This document shows, piece after piece, positions 18,808 to 28,329 of a stretch of 64,000 bases of DNA. The notes beneath the pieces are model-generated. The model searched no databases. It was not told the DNA's origin and saw only the letters and a program-made list of their open reading frames with translations. Positions within the stretch are counted from its first letter, which is position 1, and each line of letters opens with the position of its first letter. The DNA comes from Brucella pituitosa (GTDB lineage: Bacteria; Pseudomonadota; Alphaproteobacteria; Rhizobiales; Rhizobiaceae). Position numbers and translations under genes: made by a program. The stretch covers positions 613,112 through 677,111 of the forward strand of contig NZ_PYSY02000003.1 of assembly GCF_003049685.1 (NCBI RefSeq), read 5' to 3'.

Positions 18808-19711
18808 CTAATCCGTCATTCCGGGCAATATTACATCGCTTTTTAAGGCGAGAATCTTTGCTACAGCTGCGTCATCCTGAGGTCCGAATCCGGCACCGGC
18901 AGCCTGATTAAAGAGTTCCAGTGCTGTTTGACTTAAAGGTGTCGACCCTCCAGCCTCGGAAGCTTCGGAGGTTACTATGCCCAGATCCTTGACAAAGATA
19001 TTCACTGCAGAACGTGGTGTGTAATCGCCTTCCACAATGTGCGGTCCGCGATTTTCGAACATCCATGAAGAACCCGCCGAAACACGAATGACGTCGAATA
19101 CTGTCTGAAGGTCTAATCCAACTTTTGCTGCAAGAGTGAGAGCTTCTGCTGTTGCCGCGATATGTACACCGGCAAGCAGCTGATTGATCATCTTGACCTT
19201 CGAGCCCAGTCCGGGCACTTCACCGAGACGAAATACCTTGCCAGCAACAGCATTCAAACTGGACGCAGCAATGTCAAAGGCTGCGTTCGAGCCAGATCCC
19301 ATCACCGTCATTTCGCCTGTGAGAGCCTTTTGATGCCCACCGAAACCGGCGCGTCTATAACCAGCATGCCCGCCGCTTCGAGGCTTTCGGCTATTTCGAC
19401 GGTGGCGCTCGGCGCCATAGTTACGCACAAAGAAAGACTGTGCCTCGAACAGCGCTTGCCAATGCACCTTTGGCGCCGAACAGGACATCCTTTGCCTGAT
19501 CAGAATTCACAACGAAAACGAATACTACATCGCTAGGCCCCGCCTCGGCTGCGGTTGAGTATGCCTCGCCGCCTTCTGCCGCGAAACGTTGCAAAACCTC
19601 GTGACGAACATCCACGCCTTTAACATGAAAGCCTGCGCGCAATAGTGACGTGGCTGCCCCCCAGCCCATGGAGCCAAGTCCGATTACAGTTACTGTCTTA
19701 TCCGGCGTCAC
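18808..19711 (-). CDS. ltnD: L-threonate dehydrogenase (beta-hydroxyacid dehydrogenase; two frame breaks)
   Basis: Reconstructed ~302 residues. The N-terminus has the NAD-binding motif VTVIGLGSMGWGAA; the middle, in a third frame (VTMAPSATVEIAESLEAAGM, then DAPVSGG), bridges to the C-terminal part with GEMTVMGSGS and the catalytic-Lys segment KVKMINQLLAGVH. One-base losses near 19435 and 19335 explain the breaks. LtnD oxidises L-threonate at C2 to 2-oxo-tetronate, the substrate of OtnI. The 3-base gap to otnK and the 6-base gap from denD show one operon. Confidence 0.88.
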
Positions 19712-19717
19712 GTCATG

Positions 19718-20699
19718 TCATCCTTGGTTCAATTCATCTTCGATATGAATTTTGATGATTTCATCGAACGATGTATCCGCGACAAAGCCCAACTCGATCG
19801 CGCGACTTGCATCAAAATCTTGCGCCCAGCCATCAACGATCCCAGCAATAAGCGGATCGCGTTCTTTACGGATCAACGCCACGGCTTTGTCGCCGGCAAC
19901 TCTTCGCAATGCTTCAATCTGTTCACCAACTGTGGCTGAGAGGCCTGGCATGTTCAAAACACAGCGATGGCCGAGGCGCGCAAGATCAATCGTTGCAGCA
20001 TGCAGGAGAAAACCCACTGCACGGCGAGGACTGACATGCCAATGTCTGACGGTTTCATCCACCGGCAGAATTGCTTCCTTGCCTATGAGGGGTTCACGCA
20101 GGATATTGGAGAAAAAGCCGGACGCAGCTTTATTTGGCTTTCCTGGGCGAATACACACCGTCGGCAGCCGGATTCCGATGCCGTCCAAAAAAGCCTTTGC
20201 GCGAATAATCCGCGAGCAGCAGCTCGCCTATTGCTTTCTGCGTTCCATAGCTTGTACGCGGCGTCAAAAAGAATTCATCATCAATTTTCTCTGGAAAGGG
20301 TGCCCCAAAGACAGCAATCGACGATGTGAAAACCACACGTGGTTTATACGGAGAGATGTCCCTTTGTTTGCGAATAGCTTCAAACAGATATCTCGTGCCA
20401 TCAAGATTGATTGCATAGCCTTTGTCGAAATCGAGCTCGGCTTCACCGGATACGATCGCTGCCAGATGAAATATAACGTCTGGTCGACCTGCAACAAGAG
20501 TGGTTGCTACTGCGGGATCAGAAATGTCTGCGGCATAGGTCTCAACTTTGCCGGAATATCCGTCTGGGGCAGAAGGCGAGATTACGTCCACCAATGTCAA
20601 AGCATTGACTTCCGCTCCGGCAATACCTCCATTACGGCTGATGGCTTCCGCAAGTTTGCGTCCGACCATTCCTGCCGCGCCGATAATCAAGACATGCAT
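19718..20699 (-). CDS. denD: D-erythronate dehydrogenase (extended SDR; frame broken)
   Basis: Reconstructed ~327 residues. Extended-SDR features: VLIIGAAGMVGRKLAEAI nucleotide fold, FHLAAIVSGEAE, and the catalytic S-Y-G-x-x-K (TSYGTQKAIGELLL). An extra base in the run of six A at 20187-20192 breaks the frame at KGF(L)DGIGIRLPTVCIRPG, after which the DenD-specific part (SGFFSNILREPL) continues to 19718. DenD oxidises D-erythronate to the 2-oxo acid that OtnI uses. Co-occurrence with ltnD means the operon should accept both L-threonate and D-erythronate. Confidence 0.88.
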
Positions 20700-20773
20700 A
20701 CAGTTTTGCCCTTCTTCATTTGGTTACATGCAGTTCATTTGCAGCCTTTGCGACAGCACATACGTGCTCATGG

Positions 20774-21532
20774 CTACCGAGTTTCGGCGGCCAAGGACTT
20801 TTTCGTGGAGACATAAATTCGTTCTTCATGCGCGGCAAAAGCTGCCATCGCTGCAACCCGATCACGCTTTTCCAACGCGCTCAAGATAACCTGATGATCA
20901 GCAAAGCTCCCATCGACGGCACCCGGCTGCGCCATGGCGCGACGACGATGCTCCATCATGTAAGTGTAAAGATCTGTCACGATATCTGCGAGAAGCGGAT
21001 TCCCGCATTCGCGATAGATCGCCACATGAAACTCCCGATCACAGATCAGAAAGCGGACTGGGTCATCCATGCAACTCGCCTGAGCATCAAGAGACCGATG
21101 CAACAATTCCAACGCATCATCCGAGATGCGCTCAGCTGCATCGCCGACAATCTGCTGCTCGACAAGCAAGCGCGCTGCATGAACCGCATGCACATCGTAA
21201 AGATCGACATTGAGGCGAGATGTTATACCGATAGAAAGCCCGGTCAGATCGATGCTTGCCACACGCGTTCTTGCGCCTTGAGCGACCTCAAGAATACCAC
21301 GCGCTGCCAAAATCTGGATCGCACCACGAACAGTTTGACGACTGACGGAAAGTGCCGTCGCCAGCTCTCTTTCCCCCGGGAGCTCATCACCGATACTCAG
21401 CAATCCAGAAGCAATAAGGGCGCTGATCTTGTCTGCGATCACATCGCGAATGGTGCGCCGCTCAAGGTTGCGCCCGAGCCCTGCACTCTTATCGAGTAAA
21501 AGATCGTGAACAACGTTCAAGCGACACTCCAC
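20774..21532 (-). CDS. GntR-family regulator, FadR subfamily
   Basis: 252 residues, intact. The N-terminal winged helix-turn-helix (about 25-90) contains GDELPGERELATALSVSRQTVRGAIQIL. The C-terminal all-helical FCD domain carries metal/ligand residues in RFLICDREFHVAIY and FADHQVILSALEKRD. It is the first gene of the sugar-acid operon, 74 bases before denD, and is the obvious candidate for its pathway-specific repressor. The effector is probably a pathway metabolite. It is divergent from bioB with 254 bases between start codons. Confidence 0.88.
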   Translation of the reverse strand: MECRLNVVHDLLLDKSAGLGRNLERRTIRDVIADKISALIASGLLSIGDELPGERELATALSVSRQTVRGAIQILAARGILEVAQGARTRVASIDLTGLSIGITSRLNVDLYDVHAVHAARLLVEQQIVGDAAERISDDALELLHRSLDAQASCMDDPVRFLICDREFHVAIYRECGNPLLADIVTDLYTYMMEHRRRAMAQPGAVDGSFADHQVILSALEKRDRVAAMAAFAAHEERIYVSTKKSLAAETR

Positions 21533-21537
21533 TGATC

Positions 21538-21562
21538 TACTGGTTCATCCACTAGTCCAGTT
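21538..21562. promoter_or_regulatory. Candidate GntR operator
   Basis: Inverted repeat ACTGG (21539-21543) and CCAGT (21557-21561), with the palindrome ACTAGT partly inside, 6 bases upstream of the gntR start. Position fits autorepression of the operon. The motif is short and I have no second copy to confirm it. Confidence 0.35.
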
Positions 21563-21753
21563 ACACTCTGCGACGTGAAGCTTTCTGTCAAGAGACTGCC
21601 GCGTCCAGCAGATCGAGTTTCAACAATTTCTAAATACCGAAACGCTGGCAAGGCCAACAAATATAGCGTCGATCAGCCATCCTCCACGCGGCAGCACGCG
21701 CAAAAAGCAGAAGCGGCAGTTGCATTTCTGTGTATTATCAATAATTATCAATT

Positions 21754-21763
21754 ATATCTATAA
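21754..21763. promoter_or_regulatory. BioR box upstream of bioB
   Basis: ATATCTATAA differs at one base from the known alphaproteobacterial BioR palindrome TTATCTATAA. It overlaps a -10-like TATAAT at 21759-21764 and lies 24 bases before the bioB start, where BioR binding would block transcription when biotin is sufficient. Confidence 0.75.
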
Positions 21764-21786
21764 TTTGATTCTTGAGGACCTTATTC

Positions 21787-22786
21787 GTGCAAGTTCAGAC
21801 ATCAAAATCGCCACAACTCGAACGTAACGTATCAGAATTACCTCCCTACACCATCAATCAAGCTATTATTATCTATAATTTACCGTTCAATGATCTGTTG
21901 TTCCGCGCTCAGAGCGTTCACCGCATGTATTTCGACCCCAATGCCGTGCAGATGAGCCGCCTTTTATCGATAAAAACCGGCGGGTGTGCGGAAGATTGCG
22001 GCTATTGTAGCCAATCCTCGCTACCCGACCGGCCTAAAAGCCTCAAAACTGATGGAAGTTGAGAAGGTACTCGGAGAAGCCCGCAAGGCCAAGGATGCAG
22101 GCGCAACGCGCTATTGTATGGGCGCAGCATGGCGTAGCCCGAAGGACCGCGACATGGACACACTTGTTGCCATGGTTGAAGGCGTGAAAGCGCTCGGCAT
22201 GGAAACCTGCATGACACTGGGCATGCTGACAGATCAGCAAGCACATGACTTTGCCAAAGCCGGGCTCGATTACTACAATCACAACATCGACACGTCCGAA
22301 CGTTTCTATTCTGAGATCATCACCACCCGAACGTTTGAAGACCGGCTGAACACGCTTGAAACTGTGCGTGCAGGCATCAAGGTTTGCGCCGGTGGAATTT
22401 TGGGCATGGGTGAAACAATCGACGACCGCATCTCGATGTTGCTGACGCTCGCTAATCTGCCCGTACCGCCGGAAAGTGTACCAATCAATCAGCTGATCCC
22501 CATTCCCGGCTCAAAATTGGCAAATGCCAAAGCTATCGATCCGATTGACTTCATCCGCACAATTGCATTGGCGCGTATCTTGATGCCGACCTCGCATGTG
22601 CGCCTGTCTGCCGGGCGCACCGAAATGAGCGACGAAATGCAGGCGCTGTGTTTTTTTGCTGGCGCGAATTCTATCTTCATCGGCGACACGTTGCTAACGG
22701 CCGATAATCCCGGCGAAGACCACGATACTGCTCTATTTAATCGTCTTGGTATTTCTCCCATGCCATTGGAACCGGCAGCCGGTTGA
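21787..22786 (+). CDS. bioB: Biotin synthase (frame broken)
   Basis: Reconstructed ~333 residues. I chose GTG 21787 as start: GAGG at 21774-21777 is 9 bases upstream, and the next conserved segment is YNLPFNDLLFRAQSVHRMYF. The radical-SAM cluster motif C-x3-C-x2-C (GGCAEDCGYCSQSS) is intact. Two bases are missing at 22020/22021, after which TGLKASKLMEVEKV continues in frame to the stop. BioB inserts sulfur into dethiobiotin using [4Fe-4S] and [2Fe-2S] clusters; ligands in GMETCMTLGM, KVCAGGILGMGE and RLSAGR are present. The stop overlaps the bioF start. The break is most likely a sequence error, since the rest is perfectly conserved. Confidence 0.93.
21869..21878. promoter_or_regulatory. Second, exact BioR box within the bioB reading frame
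   Basis: TTATCTATAA, an exact match to the BioR consensus, lies 115 bases downstream of the promoter box and inside codons reading I-I-I-Y-N of bioB. Both boxes share the flank TATCTATAATTT. It could give roadblock or looping repression, or mean the true start lies later; the conserved YNLPFND segment it encodes argues that it is coding. Confidence 0.6.
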
Positions 22787-23925
22787 TGACTATGCTCGCC
22801 AACTATTCAACAGCGCTTGAAGGCCTAAAACGCAAAGCACGACTACGCAGACTGGCGCCGCCGTGCGGCATAGATTTCACGTCAAATGATTTTCTCGCAC
22901 TTGCCAATGCGCCACGCATGAAAGCAGCAATCCGTGCAGCGATGGATAGAGGCGTTCCGACTGGAGCCGGAGGTTCGCGTCTGCTGCGCGGCAACCATCT
23001 GGAACACGAAGCTCTCGAACTGGAAGCAGCCGCTTTTTTTGGTGCTGAAAGCGCTCTTTATTTCGGCAGCGGTTATATGGCCAACTTCGCGCTTTTCGCG
23101 ACTTTGCCAAGACGTGACGATCTCATTCTGTATGACGCACTTATTCATGCCAGCACCCATGACGGCATTGCGGCCAGCAAAGCCGCATCGATTAGCATCC
23201 CCCACAATGATGCTAGTGCCTTTGGTGAAGCAATCCGCAACTGGCGCAACAAAGGCGGCAAAGGGCGCCCATGGATTGCCGTGGAAAGCCTCTACTCAAT
23301 GGATGGAGACCAGGCACCGCTTACCGAACTCGCTGCAGTTGCCGATCATCATGACGGATTTCTGGTGATCGATGAAGCGCATGCCACCGGCGTCTTCGGC
23401 ACTGGTGGTCGCGGACTGGCAGCAGGCTTGGAAGACCGAGAAAACGTGCTGGTCTTGCATACCTGCGGCAAGGCGCTTGGCGTGTCGGGTGCATTGCTTG
23501 TTATGTCAAAAGTATTGGCAGATTATCTCGTTAATCGTGCACGGGCTTTCATCTATTCCACTGCACCGTCGCCGCTTATGGCAGCAGGTGTTCGCGAAGC
23601 ACTACGTATCATCAATGATGAACCTGAACGGCGGGAAGCGCTCAATGCTCGGGTCGCCTTTACGGGTCAGGCATTGAAACAACGGTTCGGTATTACGCCA
23701 AGCGGATCGCATATCCAGCCGGTCATCATCGGCAACAATGCGCAAGCCTTGCAAATTGCCGAGGCTCTTCAGGAGCACGGCTTTGATGTCCGCGCCATCC
23801 GCCCGCCAACTGTGCCTGAAGGCACAGCGCGTCTGCGTCTCTCCATTACGCTCAATGTCAATCAACAGCAGATTTCTCACATGCTGGATTGCCTAGCCGC
23901 AACCATGAAAGAGTACAAGGCATGA
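22786..23925 (+). CDS. bioF: 8-amino-7-oxononanoate synthase
   Basis: 379 residues, intact; the ATG at 22786 overlaps the bioB stop (TGATG). It is a PLP-dependent alpha-oxoamine synthase with GAGGSRLLRGNHLEHEALE, DALIHASTHDG, VIDEAHATGVFG and the PLP lysine in HTCGKALGVSGAL. It joins pimeloyl-ACP and alanine to make the bicyclic precursor of biotin. It is the second gene of bioBFDAZ. The remaining genes overlap by 1 to 4 bases, indicating translational coupling along the operon. Confidence 0.95.
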   Translation: MTMLANYSTALEGLKRKARLRRLAPPCGIDFTSNDFLALANAPRMKAAIRAAMDRGVPTGAGGSRLLRGNHLEHEALELEAAAFFGAESALYFGSGYMANFALFATLPRRDDLILYDALIHASTHDGIAASKAASISIPHNDASAFGEAIRNWRNKGGKGRPWIAVESLYSMDGDQAPLTELAAVADHHDGFLVIDEAHATGVFGTGGRGLAAGLEDRENVLVLHTCGKALGVSGALLVMSKVLADYLVNRARAFIYSTAPSPLMAAGVREALRIINDEPERREALNARVAFTGQALKQRFGITPSGSHIQPVIIGNNAQALQIAEALQEHGFDVRAIRPPTVPEGTARLRLSITLNVNQQQISHMLDCLAATMKEYKA

Positions 23926-24559
23926 CCCTCCGTTATGTTATATCCGGCACTGATACCGGCATCGGCAAAACGGTGTTTTCTGCGGCCATCACAGGCATAT
24001 TCAACGCCCATTACTGGAAACCTGTACAATCAGGACTGGATGAAGAAACGGACAGCGAAACCGTTGCTCGTCTAAGCGGCGTGCCAACCGCGCACATATT
24101 GCCGGAAGCCTATCGCCTGAAAGCACCCACCTCGCCTCACCTGTCCGCTCGGCTTGAGGGTGTGGAAATCGATCCGACCCGGCTTGAACCACCCGCCTGC
24201 AACCGCCCACTGATTATAGAAGGCGCGGGCGGCCTGCTGGTACCGCTAACCGATACAACAGTCTTTGCAGATGTCTTCGCCCGCTGGCGCATTCCTGTCA
24301 TTCTCTGCGCCCGTACATCGCTTGGCACGATCAATCATACGTTGATGTCCATCGAAGCGCTGCGCAGCCGCAATATTCCTATTCATAGCGTGGCCTTCAT
24401 CGGCGCTGAAAATATCGACACGCAGACAATTATTGCCAAGATTGGACAGGTGAGAATACTCGGGCGCCTGCCCATTTTGGACGAGCTGACAAAGAAAGCC
24501 TCAGCCGAGCCTTCCATGAGAATTTCGATATGGCACCCCTGATGGAGACAACCGCATGA
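23922..24559 (+). CDS. bioD: Dethiobiotin synthetase (frame broken near end)
   Basis: Reconstructed ~212 residues. P-loop GTDTGIGKTVFSAAI, YWKPVQSG and the second Mg/ATP motif IEGAGGLLVPL are intact. As given, the frame ends at 24542. Adding one base near 24497 (after LTKKA) gives LSRAFHENFDMAPLMETTA and a stop at 24557-24559 that overlaps the bioA start as ATGA, which fits the spacing of the other genes. BioD carboxylates 7,8-diaminopelargonate to dethiobiotin with ATP and CO2. Confidence 0.92.
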
Positions 24560-25822
24560 CCCGCTCTCCTGTCTGGCATCCGTTTACGCAACATACCCTT
24601 ATACCGCCGATGAAGCGCATCGTCGCAACCGATGGCGCTTACCTGTTCGATGAAGACGGCACTCGTATCTTCGACGCCATCTCGTCATGGTGGGTGACAA
24701 CGCACGGCCATCGTCATCCCATCATCATGGATGCAATCCGCGCGGCGACTGAGAGTTTAGATCAGATTATTTTTGCCGAGTTCACCCACGAACCTGCAGA
24801 AATCCTTGCCAGAGGCCTGCTCGAATTTGCCCCACGGCCTGAGCCATGTCTTCTTTCTGACAGCGGATCAACCGCTGTCGAGGTTGCGATCAAGATGGCG
24901 TTGGGGAGCTTCTACAATCGCGGCATCGTGCGTAATCGCATTGTGGTGATGGAGCACGGCTATCATGGTGACACCATCGGCACCATGTCTGCGGGAGAGC
25001 GCGGCGTGTTCAACGTTCCGTTTGAACCACTTCTGTTTGGCGTGGATCGCCTTCCCTTCCCCGATGCGGAGAAAGAACAGGAGACCCTTGATGCGTTTGA
25101 AAGTTTTTGCCGTTCGGGAAAAGTCGCTGCCATTCTCATTGAGCCACTGGTGCTTGGCGCAGGCGGCATGAAACTTTATGACAAAGCGGTACTTTGTGCA
25201 CTTAAGGAAATAGCCAGTCGCTACGGTTGTCTGTTTATCGCTGACGAGGTGATGACCGGATGGGGGCGTACCGGTACGCACTTCGCTTGTGATCAGGTGG
25301 GCATTACACCCGATATTCTCTGCACTTCAAAAAGGCCTGACCGGAGGCTCCTTGCCACTGGCGGCAACGCTGTGCACTGCGGAGGTTTTCGATGCGCATC
25401 TATCGCAAGACCGCAGCAAAACCTTTTTCCATTCCAGTTCCTATACTGCCAATGCAATTGCCTGCGCCGCCGCTGTCGCCAATCTGGAAGTCTGGCGCAG
25501 TGAGCCGGTTGGGGCGCGCATTGCTCAGCTTGCTGCACAACATGCGCGTCAGTTGCAGCGTTTCGAGAATGACGCACGATTTACCAGTATCCGGCAATGC
25601 GGTACTATCGCGGCACTCGATCTTGCGTCGCCTTCCAGCGGTTATATGGCCGAAATAGGACCACGCTTGCGTTGGCTATTCCGCGAACGAGCCATACTTT
25701 TGCGCCCGCTGGGTAACGTCATCTATCTGATGCCACCCTATTGCACCAGTGCTGAAGAACTTGCTGCCACCTATGATGCGATTGATGAAGTCACATCAAT
25801 GGTTTCAACTGAGGTTGTTTGA
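24556..25822 (+). CDS. bioA: Adenosylmethionine-8-amino-7-oxononanoate aminotransferase (frame broken)
   Basis: Reconstructed ~422 residues, class III aminotransferase: HPFTQHTLIPP, DAISSWWVTTHGHRHP, SDSGSTAVEVAIKMAL, HGYHGDTIGTMSAGERG and FIADEVMTGWGRTG. The frame breaks in a run of five A at 25329-25333. Dropping one A gives CTSKGLTGGSLPLAAT, which contains the PLP-binding lysine, and the frame then runs to the stop at 25820-25822. It transfers the amino group of SAM to 8-amino-7-oxononanoate. The stop overlaps the bioZ start. Confidence 0.93.
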
Positions 25823-26806
25823 TGCCCAAGATTTCTTCCCGTCTTGCCGGCTTTGGTCATGCCGTACCTTCGCGTATCGTTCACAATGCGGAAATTGAAA
25901 ACCAGCTTGGCCTTGAAAAAGGTTGGATAAAAAGGCGTACCGGGATTCAAAAGCGCCATTGGGCAACGGAAGGTGACACATTAAGCGACCTTGCAGCCGC
26001 AGCCGGAAAAATGGCCCTCGACAAAGCGGGAATTGCACCGGATGAAATCGCTATGACCTTGCTTGCAACCTCAACGCCGGATCATCTTTTGCCCCCGTCA
26101 GCACCGCTGCTTGCGAATAAGCTTGGGCTGAATCATTCCGGTGCCATCGATCTTGCCGGTGCCTGCTCCGGCTTTCTCTATGCGTTGACACTTGCTGATG
26201 GCTTTGTACGAACGCAAGGCAAAGCGGTGCTTATCGTGGCCGCGAATATTCTCAGTCGCAGGATTAATCCGTTGGAACGAGCGACTGCAGTTTTATTCGC
26301 AGACGCTGCAGGCGCAGTTGTGTTGGCCCCATGCAAAGACGGACAAAGTGGCCTTAAAGCAGCAGCAATGGCATCAGACGGCAGTGGTTATGGCCTCATC
26401 ACCATTGCAGCAGGCGGCAGCAACAAACCCTTTCGCCGGAGACCCTACAGATCATTCTCTGATGACAATGCGTGACGGGCGCGAGGTTTTCACACGTGCC
26501 GTCGATCTGATGACAGACACCTCACGCCAAGTGCTGGACGAAGCAGGTATAACAGCTTCTGCTATTGACCATTTCATCCCCCATCAGGCCAATATCCGTC
26601 TTTGCGATGCGGTGCGTCACAATCTGGGACTTGAGGAGAATAAAATGGTCCGCACAATCGCCACCTATGGCAACTCATCAGCAGCAACCATCCCGTTGTC
26701 GCTTTCTGTCCAGCATCAACAAAAGCCATTTGAGCCACACGAGCAATTATTGATGACCGCCGCAGGCGCTGGCTTAACCGGCGGCGCTGCTCTCTTTGTT
26801 GTTTGA
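25822..26806 (+). CDS. bioZ: BioZ, KAS III-like pimeloyl-precursor synthase (frame broken)
   Basis: Reconstructed ~328 residues with the FabH-type triad: Cys in DLAGACSGFLYAL, His in HFIPHQANIRLCD, Asn in ATYGNSSAATIP. One extra T in TTT near 26430 breaks the frame at NPFAGDPTDHSLMTMRDG, after which it runs cleanly. BioZ replaces the BioC-BioH route in Rhizobiales. It condenses a glutaryl starter with malonyl-ACP to enter pimeloyl-ACP synthesis. As the last gene of bioBFDAZ it makes the pathway complete without bioC/bioH. Confidence 0.93.
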
Positions 26807-26945
26807 CGACACTAGGTTTTTCCAAGAGGATCGAACCCGGCGCTTCCAATTGCGGCTTTGATGACCCGCCTTCCGCTACAGCACCGGATACAACACAAAA
26901 CGCTGGTAAACGGAAAAACAGCCCCAAGTATAATAGCGCGAACTA

Positions 26946-28139
26946 TCAGCTATTGATCAGTGCCTGCACCAGATCAGCCTCCAAATCCTCCGGATCTTCA
27001 AGACCAACGGAAATGCGGATCAGTTGAGGACCAATTCCAAGATCATTCTTCTGATCTTCGGGTACAACGGCATGCGTGAGGGAGAACGGGTGTTGAATGA
27101 GGCTCTCTACGCTGCCCAAACTGACAGCAAAATGGAAGTAACGCGTCGATGTCAGGATACGCTCGACCCGCGCAAGATCACCCTTAACCTCAACAGAAAC
27201 GACGCAGCCGAAATTAAGCATTTGTCGCGCAGCCATTGCGTGTTGGGGGTGGCTTGTCAGCCCCGGATAAACAACTCTGCTCAACCCAAGCTCGTGGGCT
27301 TTGCTTTCAAGACTATTGGCCAGCTTGAGTGCCGTTTCTGACTGCCGGATGCTCCGGATCTCAAGCGTCTTCAGAGAGCGGTGCAACAGCGCGCAATCTG
27401 TCGGCGACATCACTGACCCCAGCGCATTTTGCAGATACTTGATCCTTTCGCCGAGCTTAGCTGGAGCATGGGCGGAAACTGCGACAACACCACCAAGAAG
27501 GTCTGAATGTCCGTTTAACATTTTGGTGGCCGAGTGGACGACAACATGGATACCATGTTCTATCGGACGCTGCCCTGCAGGCGATGAGAAGGTGCTGTCA
27601 CACACGGTGATCGCACCGGCTTCAGCACCAAGCTTTGCAACCAGAGACAGGTCAACAATTCGAAGAGTGGGATTGGAAGGCGTCTCAAACCAGAGCAAAC
27701 TTGGCTTATGGTCCAGAACAGCTAAGCTTAGCGCATTTTCGTCAGAAAAATCAACAAAACGGACCTTATGGCCCGCAGTCAGCGGTCGAACATCGGCAAG
27801 TAGTCGGTAGACACCACCGTAAAGATCATTATGGGCTAATATTGACGAGCCCGCCGGAAGCGCCTCTAGCAAAGTCGCGGCCGCTGCAAGGCCACTCGGG
27901 AACGCGAAAGCTACTTCCGCACCTTCAAGATCGGCAAGGCAACGCTCCAATGCATTGCGCGTCGGGTTGCCACTTCGGCTATAATCATAGCCTTTGCTGG
28001 CACCGATGCCGTCCTGCACATAGGTTGTGGCATGGTAAATCGGAGGGATAACAGCACCAGTCAGTGGATCAGGCTCCTGTCCAACGTGAATGGCCCGAGT
28101 AGCAAATCCTGCCTGGTTACGAAGAAGCTTGTTCGTCAC
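26946..28139 (-). CDS. Transsulfuration PLP enzyme (cystathionine gamma-synthase/beta-lyase family)
   Basis: 397 residues, intact. Cys/Met-metabolism PLP family: RAIHVGQEPDPLTGAVIPPIY at the start, YDYSRSGNPTRNALE (phosphate-binding Tyr/Arg), SGLAAAATLLEAL, ETPSNPTLRIVDL, and the PLP lysine in VVHSATKMLNGHSDLLGG. Family members interconvert cystathionine, homocysteine and cysteine; MetB, MetC and gamma-lyase cannot be told apart by eye, so I give no symbol. It converges on bioZ with 139 bases between and no clear intrinsic terminator there. Confidence 0.85.
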   Translation of the reverse strand: MTNKLLRNQAGFATRAIHVGQEPDPLTGAVIPPIYHATTYVQDGIGASKGYDYSRSGNPTRNALERCLADLEGAEVAFAFPSGLAAAATLLEALPAGSSILAHNDLYGGVYRLLADVRPLTAGHKVRFVDFSDENALSLAVLDHKPSLLWFETPSNPTLRIVDLSLVAKLGAEAGAITVCDSTFSSPAGQRPIEHGIHVVVHSATKMLNGHSDLLGGVVAVSAHAPAKLGERIKYLQNALGSVMSPTDCALLHRSLKTLEIRSIRQSETALKLANSLESKAHELGLSRVVYPGLTSHPQHAMAARQMLNFGCVVSVEVKGDLARVERILTSTRYFHFAVSLGSVESLIQHPFSLTHAVVPEDQKNDLGIGPQLIRISVGLEDPEDLEADLVQALINS

Positions 28140-28185
28140 GTGTTTTGTCTTTCCATCGTCTGATGCTTATTTCAGAACAGCTATT

Positions 28186-28283
28186 AGAGCGCGTTTCGAT
28201 CTGATTGAATCAGATCGGCGCTCTAAACCTTTGATTGAACGCGCATCTTACCCGAAAACCGTTTCACACTTTTCGGGATGCGC
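28186..28283. repeat. Palindromic intergenic repeat, copy 3
   Basis: Outer arms AGAGCGC (28186-28192) and GCGCTCT (28218-28224) enclose the perfect palindrome GATCTGATT-G-AATCAGATC (28198-28216). Then comes GCGCATC-TTA-CCCGAAAA...TTTTCGGGATGCGC (28241-28283), with the 19-base core AAAACCGTTTCACACTTTT at 28255-28273, identical on the complementary strand to copy 1. The left arm carries a three-base TTA insertion. It lies upstream of the transsulfuration gene. Confidence 0.8.
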
Positions 28284-28329
28284 TTTAAACTCACTGCCAG
28301 TGATTGGCAGTTAGATTGGTCCGCGAAAA

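Noticed and set aside
19752..20816. 354-codon plus-strand frame opposite denD
   Set aside because: denD is supported by SDR motifs and operon context; the plus frame is Cys/Arg-rich with no recognisable domain.
26807..26945. Possible small RNA or tRNA-like sequence between bioZ and the transsulfuration gene
   Set aside because: No cloverleaf, CCA end or stable terminator could be formed; treated as plain intergenic DNA.
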